Below are positions 31,125 through 39,600 of a stretch of 52,501 bases of DNA, in pieces; position 1 is the first letter of the stretch; each line of letters opens with the position of its first letter. The notes under the pieces were generated by a model that saw only the letters and a program-made list of their open reading frames with translations, was not told the DNA's origin and did no database searches. Where the stretch lies: NCBI GenBank assembly GCA_009903405.1, contig PRCZ01000003.1, positions 15,347-67,847 of the forward strand. The letters run 5' to 3'. The stretch comes from Candidatus Methanophaga sp. AG-394-G06. Lineage in GTDB: Archaea > Halobacteriota > Syntropharchaeia > Alkanophagales > Methanospirareceae. The position numbers were made by a program, and so were the translations under genes.

Positions 31125-34100
31125 TTAGTTGGATATTATGCTTTCTTGTACATCCGGAACCACAACTTTACAATCCTCATAAACCTCAAAGTAGTATCCT
31201 GCCCCAGGCTTTAGCGTTTCCGAGCTGACTAAATATTCCCACTCGCCGTCCTCATACATAAATATGAACAGAGATACTATCCTATTCTGCACTGCATCAT
31301 CAAATGTGTATTCCTCGTAATCGAGTGTAACATTCAGCGCGGCTATCTTAACCTCTTCCGTTGATGGAACACCTATCATATTCCAACCCTTTGACAAGCT
31401 GAGTTCAAATGGCATTTCCACTGCTCGCCCGCTCAGATTCAAACTCGCTTGCTCTTCCGTCTCAACCAAATATGCTTTCCCGGGCTCAATCGCCGTTAAT
31501 GTCGAAGCTTCTGAATTATTCTTAAGGTGATATAACCAACACATATTCGCGGAATCGAAATAGAATACCGCAGAATACGGGACATCATCCAAAACCTGCT
31601 CCACATTGGACTCATAAAGCGCTACTGGACTTGAGAACGTGCTCCAACCTGCTGTTAGGTTCAGCTCCCAACATATCTTAGGCACGAAAACATAACTGAT
31701 TTTAAATTCCCGTGCTTCATACAGCTTTGGCATCGGGTTCATTACAGGGAATCGAACTATCTTCTTGTCTTCTCTATCATCTTCGCCATGCCAAACAATT
31801 CCGTTCATCCCTCTAACAACTACATCCTCTGCCTCTATCGGCAACTCAAGCTCGCCTATCAATGATGGCCATGCACGCTCATTTACTTTCCCCGCCACTA
31901 CTGGCTGCTCATACCAATAGGTCCACTTAGTTGCAGATTCATCAAGTGGTGTTATCGCCATTGTAACTACATACTCATTATCATTCTCACAGTCGCGTGA
32001 GATTATCGCCTCATCTATTGGCTTCTCCGGTATCTTAGGTAGTAATGGCTTAAACATGGGATCTCCTAACAAAATAAACTGCTCTGACGTTTCATTTATC
32101 ATTCCCGTAATTTCTTCCTCCCATCCTGGATACTCATTGAGCATATCCTCCGAATATTCAAGCTTTAACAGATAGAGATTTTTTGCATGTGTTAGTGCTT
32201 CTCCTACCGACATATTACCATAAATCAAGCTTTGATAGAAGGCCTTACTGAAATCCTCTGTTATAAATATCCATGAAAGCGAGTTTGCGCCGATGTAATT
32301 CACACTACCCGCTTCCAAGAATGACATTGCAATTGATCTATCCAAATCAAGAGGCTCGTAGAAGAGTTCATCACTCAACGAATCATAATACCTGCCACCT
32401 TTTAACCTCCCTGAAAGGCATGTGTAGGCATGCGTTGTTTGTGGTGCCAATCTAAGCATTTTCACATCTGTCGCATCTAAATACGGTTCTAACCATGCCC
32501 ATTGATTCAATGCCCAATCAGACTCCGAACCATGATGTAAGAAGAACACGATGTTCTTTCCATTGTTCATCTCCATCATTACTTCCGGACAATTTGCCTT
32601 CTCATAGACCTCAAAATCTACGGATAAGCCCGCATCTTCCAGATATTTGTTGATGTCTCCTGCTGTGGGTGTTTGTGGCGATGCTAAAGAGGGATTGGTA
32701 ATAACTAAAGCTTTCGATTTCCAATCCCCTTTCTCTGCTATCTTTTTGTATGCAAGCGTTCTTGCTATTACGGCTGATGCATCGTATACATCCAAGCCAA
32801 TTATTCGACCGGTTGCAACTTCACGGAAATCATCATCATCTAATTGGATATTGTAATCGCGATATATGTCAAATCCCATAACTGTCAAAATGGGATTATT
32901 TAGGCTATTCAAATAGCCTTCTTGAGCGAGAGCTGCGAGTTTTTCTTGGCTTTTCGGATCATTCAGCGCATCAATAAAGTATTGAGGCAAGTAATCCTCT
33001 ACCAAGCGGTAGTTATCATATGTGACTGATTGATTATACACCTGTCCCGTATCAACAAACGGGACCGATCCAGTACCACCAACAACTATTAGATAGTCCG
33101 GCTTGATTTTATAATCAAAAACGGACTCTTTAAGTCTTTCTTCCACCTCTAGAGGTATAATATCCGATGGGTTCTTGTTTATATCTATAACCGGTGCTTT
33201 CCTCGCCGCTGCGATCTGAGCAGCGGTTAAAGAGAGCTTAGGGATTTTTGTATATGCAAATGCAGTTGTATTAATAGGCGGAAAAAGAGTTGTCACATTT
33301 ATCTCATAGGTTGGCGTGTAACAGCAATCGCTACCATTGCAGCAGTGTATTTCAAATCCCCAGGTTCCAGATTTTGTTAAATTGATCTCTGCTTTACATC
33401 GCCCGGGACCGCCTTCCAACTGCTCCGTACATTCACTGCCCGAATGGGGCGGGTAATATTCAACGTACGTGCCGGATGTATTCAAGGTGACATCCCAGAT
33501 TATCAAAGCTGTGGTTCCCGCTGTGGCATTGACCGGATAAGAGATATTCCTAACATAGTCACAATAAGGTGGTTCTGCTATTATCTTTATCTCCTCATCG
33601 GGCAGGAACTTTTCAATCCCGTCAAAATATATAATGATTCCTTCGTCTATACTCTTTTCCTCGCCGGAATCCATTGCAAAATCCAATACCCCCTCAATAC
33701 TAAGTGTTGCCACCTCATTTGGATTCAAATCACCTATGTCCCACGTGATGTCCGTCCATGCAGGCAATCCAACCCCCACTATCTCTTCTATCTCTTCCGG
33801 TAAGGCTTGCGCACCATAAGACTCCAGGGTTACTTTTGAGTTGCCAGCCATAATAGGAGAAATTGGTGCCACTACAAATGCAAGCAATACAACAATTAAA
33901 GCGATGGTGACTCTCCCTCTACCACCCTTCTTCCTCGTTAGTGTATACGCCATCAAGAACATCAAAATCGCGAAAAGAACTCCGAACCCAGGTATCCTCA
34001 TTGACATACTTACGGTCCCGACAGTTGCGATGGCCGATTTCACGGTCCTTCGCGGTAGTAAGGTATCACGAATGATAATGTTTTCAACCACATCATCGCC

Positions 34101-35930
34101 CGTGTTTTTTACATTTACTGTGATATAATAGGTGGTGCCTTCTTGATCACAAGGAACTTCCGCGGGGAATAATTCTGTGCTCACGAGAATATCCCCTATT
34201 TCCTTCTCAAATTTAATGGTCTTCTGCTTTGGTGATCTCAATTCAAAATCCCTCGTATTGGTGAACACCACCGCATTAACCTCTTCCCCATTCTTCGCCA
34301 TCGCTCTTATCAGCATTTCATTTGCATCGCCCTGTGAAACCGAGATATTCATCGCTTCCAAATCCATTATCACATCCGGGCTAACAGCTCCAATGACTAT
34401 GGCATTGTCTGTATCCAGTGCATCACCAGTTGAATTTGGAATTACCGCACTCACATACAATATGGGATAGCCCAAATAAGAAGCGAGAGGCGCTGCTTCT
34501 ACTGCACTGTGATAATCTGTAGAGTTTAGTATCACCACGCCTTGAGACTGGTTCCAGCAGGAGGCGATCCTCGCCGCGGTATCAAAGATGTCCGTGCCAC
34601 AAATCCGCGATACTTCTATATCCCCGGGCAAACTTACATCTGCATCACCAATTATCGTGACGTGCTCCGGAGAATACTGTGATAAGAACCATGATGTGGA
34701 ATGCGGCATGGTTTTCAGCTCTAACCAGATGGGTGTGTATGCAATGTCATAATCAAGAACAACACCGGTCGCACCTGCATCCTTAGCATCTTCCATATTT
34801 CTTAGTGTGCCCTCGACATTCGGTACAGACATTGTATCCTCTATGTCGGTTTTACGCCAGAACAGGTATATAGCTGCTTCTTCACCAATATCTTGACATA
34901 GAATGCGAATATCCCTTGTTCCTATGGGAGCTATAAGCATGAGCTCTACATGGCTTGCAATCTCTTCACGATCATAACCCGCGGGATAATAATCATCAAA
35001 CGGATTTTGCATTTTGGCACCTATCGTTATCTCAGGATCCATTTTTTTAACTTGCTTGCAGAAGGATACAAAAAAGTCGGTGACCATACTAGCTCGCCAT
35101 TCGAACCATTTTTGTGTGTTCGAGCTATATCTATTGGCAAGGTCAACTTTTCCGGGGTCTATTCCCGTGTCATTCCAAAATCCTCTCTTACACAGATCGC
35201 AAAAACAGTAATCGCTCCCAGCATAGCCAAAATCAGATAGAACTACGCCGTCTATGTCATATCTTAGAACTTCTTCTGTCAAATTCAATAAGTATTCTTT
35301 ATATTCATCATCCAAAGGGCAAACCCATTCTTTGGATCTTTTATCTTCATTGTCCACTTGACTCCATTCCTGATGATCCCCAACGGTTATGGGATCGCGG
35401 AAACAAGACAATGCTGCAAATACGCTTAAACCTTCTTCATGCGCTTTATCTATGAATACTTTTGTGACATTTATATCCGGGCCAACAGCGTCTTCCTCCA
35501 CCACTTCGCTTGGGAAATAAACAAATCCGTTATCGTCTTTGACATTTATAATTACTGTGCTTACATTGCCAGACTTCAATTTATTTATAATTGGCGGAAC
35601 ACCATATTTCACTAGATCTGCATTTTCTAGCCAGCTATATCGCTCGCCTGTGTCCACACCGGTAGGCACTAACAATAGTGGTCGCGATGCATTTTCGGCT
35701 TGTGAGATCGCCAAAGGAGTAGCGGCGATTACATCTTGCCAGTTCCGTGTCCCCACTAAAATGACATCTGTATCGCCCCCATTAGAAGCAGCAGTTACCG
35801 TTTCTACCGCAACTAATGCAAGACAAAGGATTAAAGTCAATGCTATTGTCCCTTTAGAAAAGCGTTTACGAAAAACGCTTCGCTTAAAGAAATGTTTTTT
35901 AGGGGGCGATTTTTGTAGCATCTGTGTCAT
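31125..35930 (-). CDS. Giant surface protein: GHL10-like, CWB2-like, internal PGF-CTERM-like junction, gingipain-like C25 protease
   Basis: I start at ATG 35930 (1601 residues), 7 nt after GGGGGAGG. Residues 26-50 are a signal helix. Residues 110-410 resemble GHL10-type glycoside hydrolases (DIDGVVLSDFGYAGSDYCFC). Residues 415-530 resemble cell-wall-binding repeat 2. At 647-668 comes PGFGVLFAILMFLMAYTLTRKK, which looks like a PGF-CTERM tail, and then a second signal-peptide-like helix (RVTIALIVVLLAFVVAPIS). Residues 935-1300 are gingipain-like (C25), with FFLHHGSE (His about 1133) and YTCLSG (Cys about 1171). The C-terminus has WNMIGVP-type beta domains. It looks like two secreted proteins fused in frame. 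It overlaps the upstream gene by 32 nt. Confidence 0.75.
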   Translation of the reverse strand: MTQMLQKSPPKKHFFKRSVFRKRFSKGTIALTLILCLALVAVETVTAASNGGDTDVILVGTRNWQDVIAATPLAISQAENASRPLLLVPTGVDTGERYSWLENADLVKYGVPPIINKLKSGNVSTVIINVKDDNGFVYFPSEVVEEDAVGPDINVTKVFIDKAHEEGLSVFAALSCFRDPITVGDHQEWSQVDNEDKRSKEWVCPLDDEYKEYLLNLTEEVLRYDIDGVVLSDFGYAGSDYCFCDLCKRGFWNDTGIDPGKVDLANRYSSNTQKWFEWRASMVTDFFVSFCKQVKKMDPEITIGAKMQNPFDDYYPAGYDREEIASHVELMLIAPIGTRDIRILCQDIGEEAAIYLFWRKTDIEDTMSVPNVEGTLRNMEDAKDAGATGVVLDYDIAYTPIWLELKTMPHSTSWFLSQYSPEHVTIIGDADVSLPGDIEVSRICGTDIFDTAARIASCWNQSQGVVILNSTDYHSAVEAAPLASYLGYPILYVSAVIPNSTGDALDTDNAIVIGAVSPDVIMDLEAMNISVSQGDANEMLIRAMAKNGEEVNAVVFTNTRDFELRSPKQKTIKFEKEIGDILVSTELFPAEVPCDQEGTTYYITVNVKNTGDDVVENIIIRDTLLPRRTVKSAIATVGTVSMSMRIPGFGVLFAILMFLMAYTLTRKKGGRGRVTIALIVVLLAFVVAPISPIMAGNSKVTLESYGAQALPEEIEEIVGVGLPAWTDITWDIGDLNPNEVATLSIEGVLDFAMDSGEEKSIDEGIIIYFDGIEKFLPDEEIKIIAEPPYCDYVRNISYPVNATAGTTALIIWDVTLNTSGTYVEYYPPHSGSECTEQLEGGPGRCKAEINLTKSGTWGFEIHCCNGSDCCYTPTYEINVTTLFPPINTTAFAYTKIPKLSLTAAQIAAARKAPVIDINKNPSDIIPLEVEERLKESVFDYKIKPDYLIVVGGTGSVPFVDTGQVYNQSVTYDNYRLVEDYLPQYFIDALNDPKSQEKLAALAQEGYLNSLNNPILTVMGFDIYRDYNIQLDDDDFREVATGRIIGLDVYDASAVIARTLAYKKIAEKGDWKSKALVITNPSLASPQTPTAGDINKYLEDAGLSVDFEVYEKANCPEVMMEMNNGKNIVFFLHHGSESDWALNQWAWLEPYLDATDVKMLRLAPQTTHAYTCLSGRLKGGRYYDSLSDELFYEPLDLDRSIAMSFLEAGSVNYIGANSLSWIFITEDFSKAFYQSLIYGNMSVGEALTHAKNLYLLKLEYSEDMLNEYPGWEEEITGMINETSEQFILLGDPMFKPLLPKIPEKPIDEAIISRDCENDNEYVVTMAITPLDESATKWTYWYEQPVVAGKVNERAWPSLIGELELPIEAEDVVVRGMNGIVWHGEDDREDKKIVRFPVMNPMPKLYEAREFKISYVFVPKICWELNLTAGWSTFSSPVALYESNVEQVLDDVPYSAVFYFDSANMCWLYHLKNNSEASTLTAIEPGKAYLVETEEQASLNLSGRAVEMPFELSLSKGWNMIGVPSTEEVKIAALNVTLDYEEYTFDDAVQNRIVSLFIFMYEDGEWEYLVSSETLKPGAGYYFEVYEDCKVVVPDVQESIISN
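35853..35899. repeat. AGCGTTT hairpin repeat inside the giant gene's 5' coding region
   Basis: TTTAGAAAAGCGTTTACGAAAAACGCTTCGC is split here only by its hairpin. It recurs almost exactly at about 4222-4252, where it is intergenic. In this place it encodes the basic N-terminal stretch KRSVFRKRFSKG ahead of the signal helix and runs up to the stop of the upstream gene. Confidence 0.8.
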
Positions 35931-36735
35931 TAACTGCCTCCCCCTTCTTTTCAATAATAAACGTGATAGCTCTAACAGAATCAGCCTTTGTAGCATTTGC
36001 GCATGACCGACCAGTTATTTCAACTGACAAATTCGTGCCCGGCATGGTTCCCGTAACGTTTAATAATAGATAATCCTCTTCATCCGCATTTAATATCATA
36101 TCGCATGGAAACTCACTAACCTCTTCTTCCTGAAGATAAAGCATTACATCCCAGCCTTCACCATCTTCAAATTCAGGCTCTTTTATCTCCATCACGTCAA
36201 GCCCTATACCGGTATTTTTTACTGTTAGCTCGAAGCTTGCCGTCTCGTTGATCGTTACGTTCTTAGTCATGACATCTTCTTCGCCATCTATACTCAAATC
36301 TATGCCATATACCTCTACGACTTTTGGAGCAACCGTGATAAAAATATCGACTTTTTTAGGCATTGAAGGAGGAAAACCTTCAGACGGGAAAAAGAAATAA
36401 GAATAGGTCGTATAGTTCCCCAGCTTTTGATCCGTTGGGACTGATGCAGTTACTACGAAAGTGCCCTCGCCATCTGCTTCAATTTCATCAATTCGCTCGG
36501 GTTCGATACACACCATCTCTGCACCATCACCTGCAACAGGAGTATGCGAAATATTATAGGCGGGTGAATCCTGATAATTTACAACGGTTAAATTTTTACT
36601 ACCTGATTCACCTGGTGAAAGATCAAACTCTACAGTGAAAAACACGGAGGATACAGCAGTTATGGTTGCCAAGATGAATAAGCACAATATAAGCATTCCA
36701 AATACCGTGACAAAATACCTTTTTTTGTTGCTCAT
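35899..36735 (-). CDS. Secreted NEW3/CARDB-type protein upstream of the giant
   Basis: This 278-residue protein has a signal helix (about 8-28) and two Ig-like domains. The first has FDLSPGESGSKNLTVVNYQDSPAYNIS; the second has ELTVKNTGIGLDVMEI. There are several Asn-X-Ser/Thr sites. It has no catalytic motif and no obvious C-terminal anchor. Its 3' end overlaps the giant gene by 32 nt, so the two are translationally coupled and the products probably work together at the cell surface. Confidence 0.7.
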   Translation of the reverse strand: MSNKKRYFVTVFGMLILCLFILATITAVSSVFFTVEFDLSPGESGSKNLTVVNYQDSPAYNISHTPVAGDGAEMVCIEPERIDEIEADGEGTFVVTASVPTDQKLGNYTTYSYFFFPSEGFPPSMPKKVDIFITVAPKVVEVYGIDLSIDGEEDVMTKNVTINETASFELTVKNTGIGLDVMEIKEPEFEDGEGWDVMLYLQEEEVSEFPCDMILNADEEDYLLLNVTGTMPGTNLSVEITGRSCANATKADSVRAITFIIEKKGEAVNDTDATKIAP

Positions 36736-36762
36736 TATCGACTACCACATATTACAACAAAA

Positions 36763-36792
36763 AGTTAGGTATATAAAAACCTGCCCCTAACT
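36763..36792 (-). promoter_or_regulatory. Promoter with AGTTAGG/CCTAACT arms around the TATA box
   Basis: AGTTAGG (36763-36769) and CCTAACT (36786-36792) are perfect inverse arms that enclose GTTTTTATATA, the minus-strand TATA box for the NEW3/giant operon. A protein bound here would compete with TBP. Confidence 0.45.
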
Positions 36793-36852
36793 AACAAACT
36801 TAGGTGTGCCCAGATATTATATACAAAAAAAAGTGCGGGATTAGCTTAGCTA

Positions 36853-37686
36853 CTAACCCACATTATACGATGTTACGTCATATGCATATTCACCGCTACT
36901 CGTCCACGCATCTACAACCACTGTTCTCATTCCTCTGGGAGGCCCTATTGTGCCCGTGTCTGTATGCGTGCCTGCACTAACGTAGTGTGGTCCACAACGC
37001 GCCATACCTCCACCCTGTTTTAGGTACGTTGATCTTACATGGCATGGCTGGTTTACAGTGTAGTAAGTATATACTACGTTACTTGGTGGATATATGGTGT
37101 AGTACGAGGAACCCATCCAAGCATTAACTGTTAATGCCGGTTGTGGCGGTGTACTAGGCCATACATAGATCCATACTGAGTTACTCTCCCCAGTTGAACT
37201 TCCATCCGCATAAATTCGATTCCAGCCCACCTTCTCGGCGTCAAACTGGTGGTAGTAGTACCCTGCTTTTCGATATCCTAAAGGATTCCAATCCTTCCAT
37301 CCACCTGGATCTACCTCATATATCGAAATCCACTGGTTATGATCGTTGTAGAGTAGCAAATAAGTCCAGTCTCCAGCGTATAGGGCTGCGTTATCCTTAG
37401 TCCAGACGCCATTGTAAAGAGTCCATAGTTGACTTCCTGGAGTCATACTCAACCAGTCAACTTCTGGTAACTCTGGTAGCGGGCCTCCTATCACCACCAT
37501 TTTAGTATCTGTTGTGGGCGTTATACCCGAGCTTTTCGGTAATGCGGAGACATTTTCGCCGGAAACCGTTTTTCCCGTTGATGGTGGTGGCGGGGTTGTT
37601 GTAGGCTGTGATGCGCTGCAAACTGCTATCCCTACAAGAAGCACTATTACTGATATTGCGACTAACGCAAATATGCGCTTTTCCAT
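36853..37686 (-). CDS. Secreted paralogue A of a two-gene family
   Basis: This 277-residue protein has a signal peptide (about 5-25), a Pro/Thr linker, then a first beta domain with SQLWTLYNGVWTKDNAALYAG (about 83-103) and VGWNRIYADGSSTG, ending in VWIYVWPSTP. The second domain ends with YVSAGTHTDTGTIGPPRGMRT and VVVDAWTSSGEYAYDVTSYNVG-type sequence. It is clearly homologous to the next gene over both domains. It is Trp- and Tyr-rich like a carbohydrate-binding or surface-matrix protein. I do not recognise a named family. No membrane anchor is present at the C-terminus, so it is probably released or non-covalently held. Confidence 0.65.
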   Translation of the reverse strand: MEKRIFALVAISVIVLLVGIAVCSASQPTTTPPPPSTGKTVSGENVSALPKSSGITPTTDTKMVVIGGPLPELPEVDWLSMTPGSQLWTLYNGVWTKDNAALYAGDWTYLLLYNDHNQWISIYEVDPGGWKDWNPLGYRKAGYYYHQFDAEKVGWNRIYADGSSTGESNSVWIYVWPSTPPQPALTVNAWMGSSYYTIYPPSNVVYTYYTVNQPCHVRSTYLKQGGGMARCGPHYVSAGTHTDTGTIGPPRGMRTVVVDAWTSSGEYAYDVTSYNVG

Positions 37687-37778
37687 TTTCTCTTTTTCAC
37701 CTCCTATCTCATTAAAATTACTATTCGATATATATACAAATAAAAATAAAAAATAAATAAAAAGATAAGATGTGGGCT

Positions 37779-37793
37779 TAGCTAGCCTAGCTA
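37779..37793. terminator. TAGCTAG-C-CTAGCTA hairpin after paralogue B
   Basis: Perfect 7-bp arms with a 1-nt centre lie directly after the paralogue B stop. A shorter relative, TAGCT-T-AGCTA, lies just after paralogue A (about 36843-36853). Both copies share the sequence, so the element was duplicated with the genes. Confidence 0.5.
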
Positions 37794-37794
37794 C

Positions 37795-38895
37795 CTAAAC
37801 CACATTATACCATGTCACTTTGGAATCATACTCGCCGCTGCTCGTCCATGCATCTACAACCACTGTCCTCTTTCCTTTTGGCCACCCTATTGTGCCCGTG
37901 TCTGTATGCGTGCCTGCACTAACATAGCTTGGTCCACTCCAGACAATATTGCTATTTTGTTTTATGTAGGTTACTCTTGCATAGCATGGCTTGTTTACTG
38001 TGAAGTAAATACATGTTGGACTCCCTATGTAGTAGGTGTAAGAGCTTGGCCATGCTGCTGAGACTGTAAATGTTGTTGGCCATGGTGTTGGTGTTGGCCA
38101 TGGTGGCCATGTTGGTGTTGGTGTTGGCCATGGTGGCCATGTTGGTGTTGGTGTTGGCCATGGTGTTGTAGGCCATACATAGATCCATATTACGTTACTC
38201 GACCCAGTTACGCTTCCCTTAGCTACAATTTTATGCCATCCCACAGCATCACCCTGGAACGTAAAGTACTTGTACCCAGGGTTTAGGTATCCCCAATTTC
38301 TCGTGTCCACCCAAGCACTTGGATAGGTCTCTTCCGTTGAAATCCATTGCCCTTGGTCGTTATCGAGGAGTATATAAGTCCGATCCCAATAGTATATGGC
38401 TGCGGAATTCTTCGTCCATGCACCATTGTAAAGAACCCACAGTTGGGATCCTGAAATCATCTTGATTTTACGTGGCGCGCCACCTATCTTTGCCACTTCT
38501 CCCTCGCTTATGGATGTCATTCCTGAAGGTGCCGGTAATCCCGAGACATCACCACCAATAGATGTTTTTCCAGTTGATGCTTTCGGAATTGTTGAAGGCT
38601 GTCCTTCGAGTGGTTTTGAGCTAGATATGGGAGTAGGTGTGGGCGTCAATGTTGGGTAGGGCTCTGGTGAAAATGTTGGGTACGGCACGGGTGGAATTAG
38701 TTCCCCATCTGGTGGTGGTGGTGGTCCAGGATCGTACAGCGCAGTTACCGGTGAAGAGGAGGAGATGATGTTAGACGGCTGTGATTCATTAGATGAAAGC
38801 GAGTCATTGGAAGGTATTAATGCACTGCAAATGGCTATTCCAGAAAACAGTAGTACAATTATCGCGGTTAATACAACAATAATACTTTTTTTCAT
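37795..38895 (-). CDS. Secreted paralogue B with WPTPTP repeat linker
   Basis: This 366-residue protein has a signal peptide (about 6-27) and a longer Pro/Thr/Ser-rich region than paralogue A. The same two domains follow: SQLWVLYNGAWTKNSAAIYY, VGWHKIVAKGSVTG and VWIYVWPTTP in the first, and YVSAGTHTDTGTIGWPKGKRT and VVVDAWTSSGEYDSKV in the second. Between them is a repeat of WPTPTPTWPP. The domain junctions and even the DNA around IWIYVWP are conserved with paralogue A, so the duplication is fairly recent. GGGGGTGACAAAAC precedes the start. The likely role is an extracellular matrix or adhesion component, which is inference. Confidence 0.65.
   Translation of the reverse strand: MKKSIIVVLTAIIVLLFSGIAICSALIPSNDSLSSNESQPSNIISSSSPVTALYDPGPPPPPDGELIPPVPYPTFSPEPYPTLTPTPTPISSSKPLEGQPSTIPKASTGKTSIGGDVSGLPAPSGMTSISEGEVAKIGGAPRKIKMISGSQLWVLYNGAWTKNSAAIYYWDRTYILLDNDQGQWISTEETYPSAWVDTRNWGYLNPGYKYFTFQGDAVGWHKIVAKGSVTGSSNVIWIYVWPTTPWPTPTPTWPPWPTPTPTWPPWPTPTPWPTTFTVSAAWPSSYTYYIGSPTCIYFTVNKPCYARVTYIKQNSNIVWSGPSYVSAGTHTDTGTIGWPKGKRTVVVDAWTSSGEYDSKVTWYNVV
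38096..38165 (-). repeat. 30-bp minisatellite in paralogue B
   Basis: Two complete 30-bp units (38096-38125, 38126-38155; GGCCATGGTGGCCATGTTGG and on) plus partial units on both sides encode the WPTPTPTWPP linker. Because 30 is a multiple of three, copy-number change alters linker length without a frameshift. Confidence 0.85.
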
Positions 38896-39600
38896 TTTTT
38901 TTGTTTTGTCACCCCCTATCTTTTATACCGCTTTTTTATAGCGTTTCCCTTTATTCTTTGCGCTACATGTAATTTATATACGGTTTAAATTTAGTTCGGG
39001 ATACATAAAAAACTAGGGGTATAATAGTTAGGTATAATAGGCACGTAGTAGGTATGCTGGGATAGAACACTGTGATAAAGGTTCGTAATTGTTTTTGTTC
39101 ATTCCCAGTGGTGGACTCGCATTAAAGCTAACTATAAAAGGGCAAGCATACATAAAAAAGAGAAGCAATCGCTAAATAAGGCTAACCACAAGATTACACA
39201 GATTGAGTCTAAACAACTCTCTCATAAATGCTCAAAATTCAAGAATTTTTAAGACACAGATTAACGCTGATTAACACAGATTTAATCATCAGGACTTTAG
39301 AGTAGCATCTGTGTAAATCTGTGAAATCTGTGTCTTTATAGGATAATTACAAGAAAGAATAATTTTTGATAATCGGACGCAGATGAACGCAGATAATCAG
39401 GATTTTAAATATTTTGAGGGTTTAGTTGACGGAGGAGATCATTATACTCTTCTATCGAGTTTATAATTTGAGGAAATAGTTTTCTGCGTAAATCCGTGTA
39501 AATCTGCGTCCTAAATTAAATTTATTTATGGGTAGAAGTTATACTTTATATACAATCAAAAATAGGAGGGTAAACTATTTAGTGGGAGTTCCCTAGCTTC
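38896..39600. repeat. 700-bp gene-free stretch with family A copies 4 and 5
   Basis: No gene is supported here. A TATA-like TTTATATAC lies near 38970. CTAACCACAAGATTACACAG starts at 39182. Family A copy 4 spans about 39251-39338 and its arms GACACAGATT/AAATCTGTGTC fold back. Copy 5 spans about 39375-39558. It is split by about 90 nt of other sequence between its left arm (GACGCAGATGAACGCAG) and its right arm, and ends with TAGAAGTTATACTTTATATACAA next to the clpB 3' end. Confidence 0.75.

Noticed and set aside
39080-39180. tRNA-like GGTTCG string near 39088
   Set aside because: No acceptor, D or anticodon stems can be formed around it. I found no tRNA in the window.
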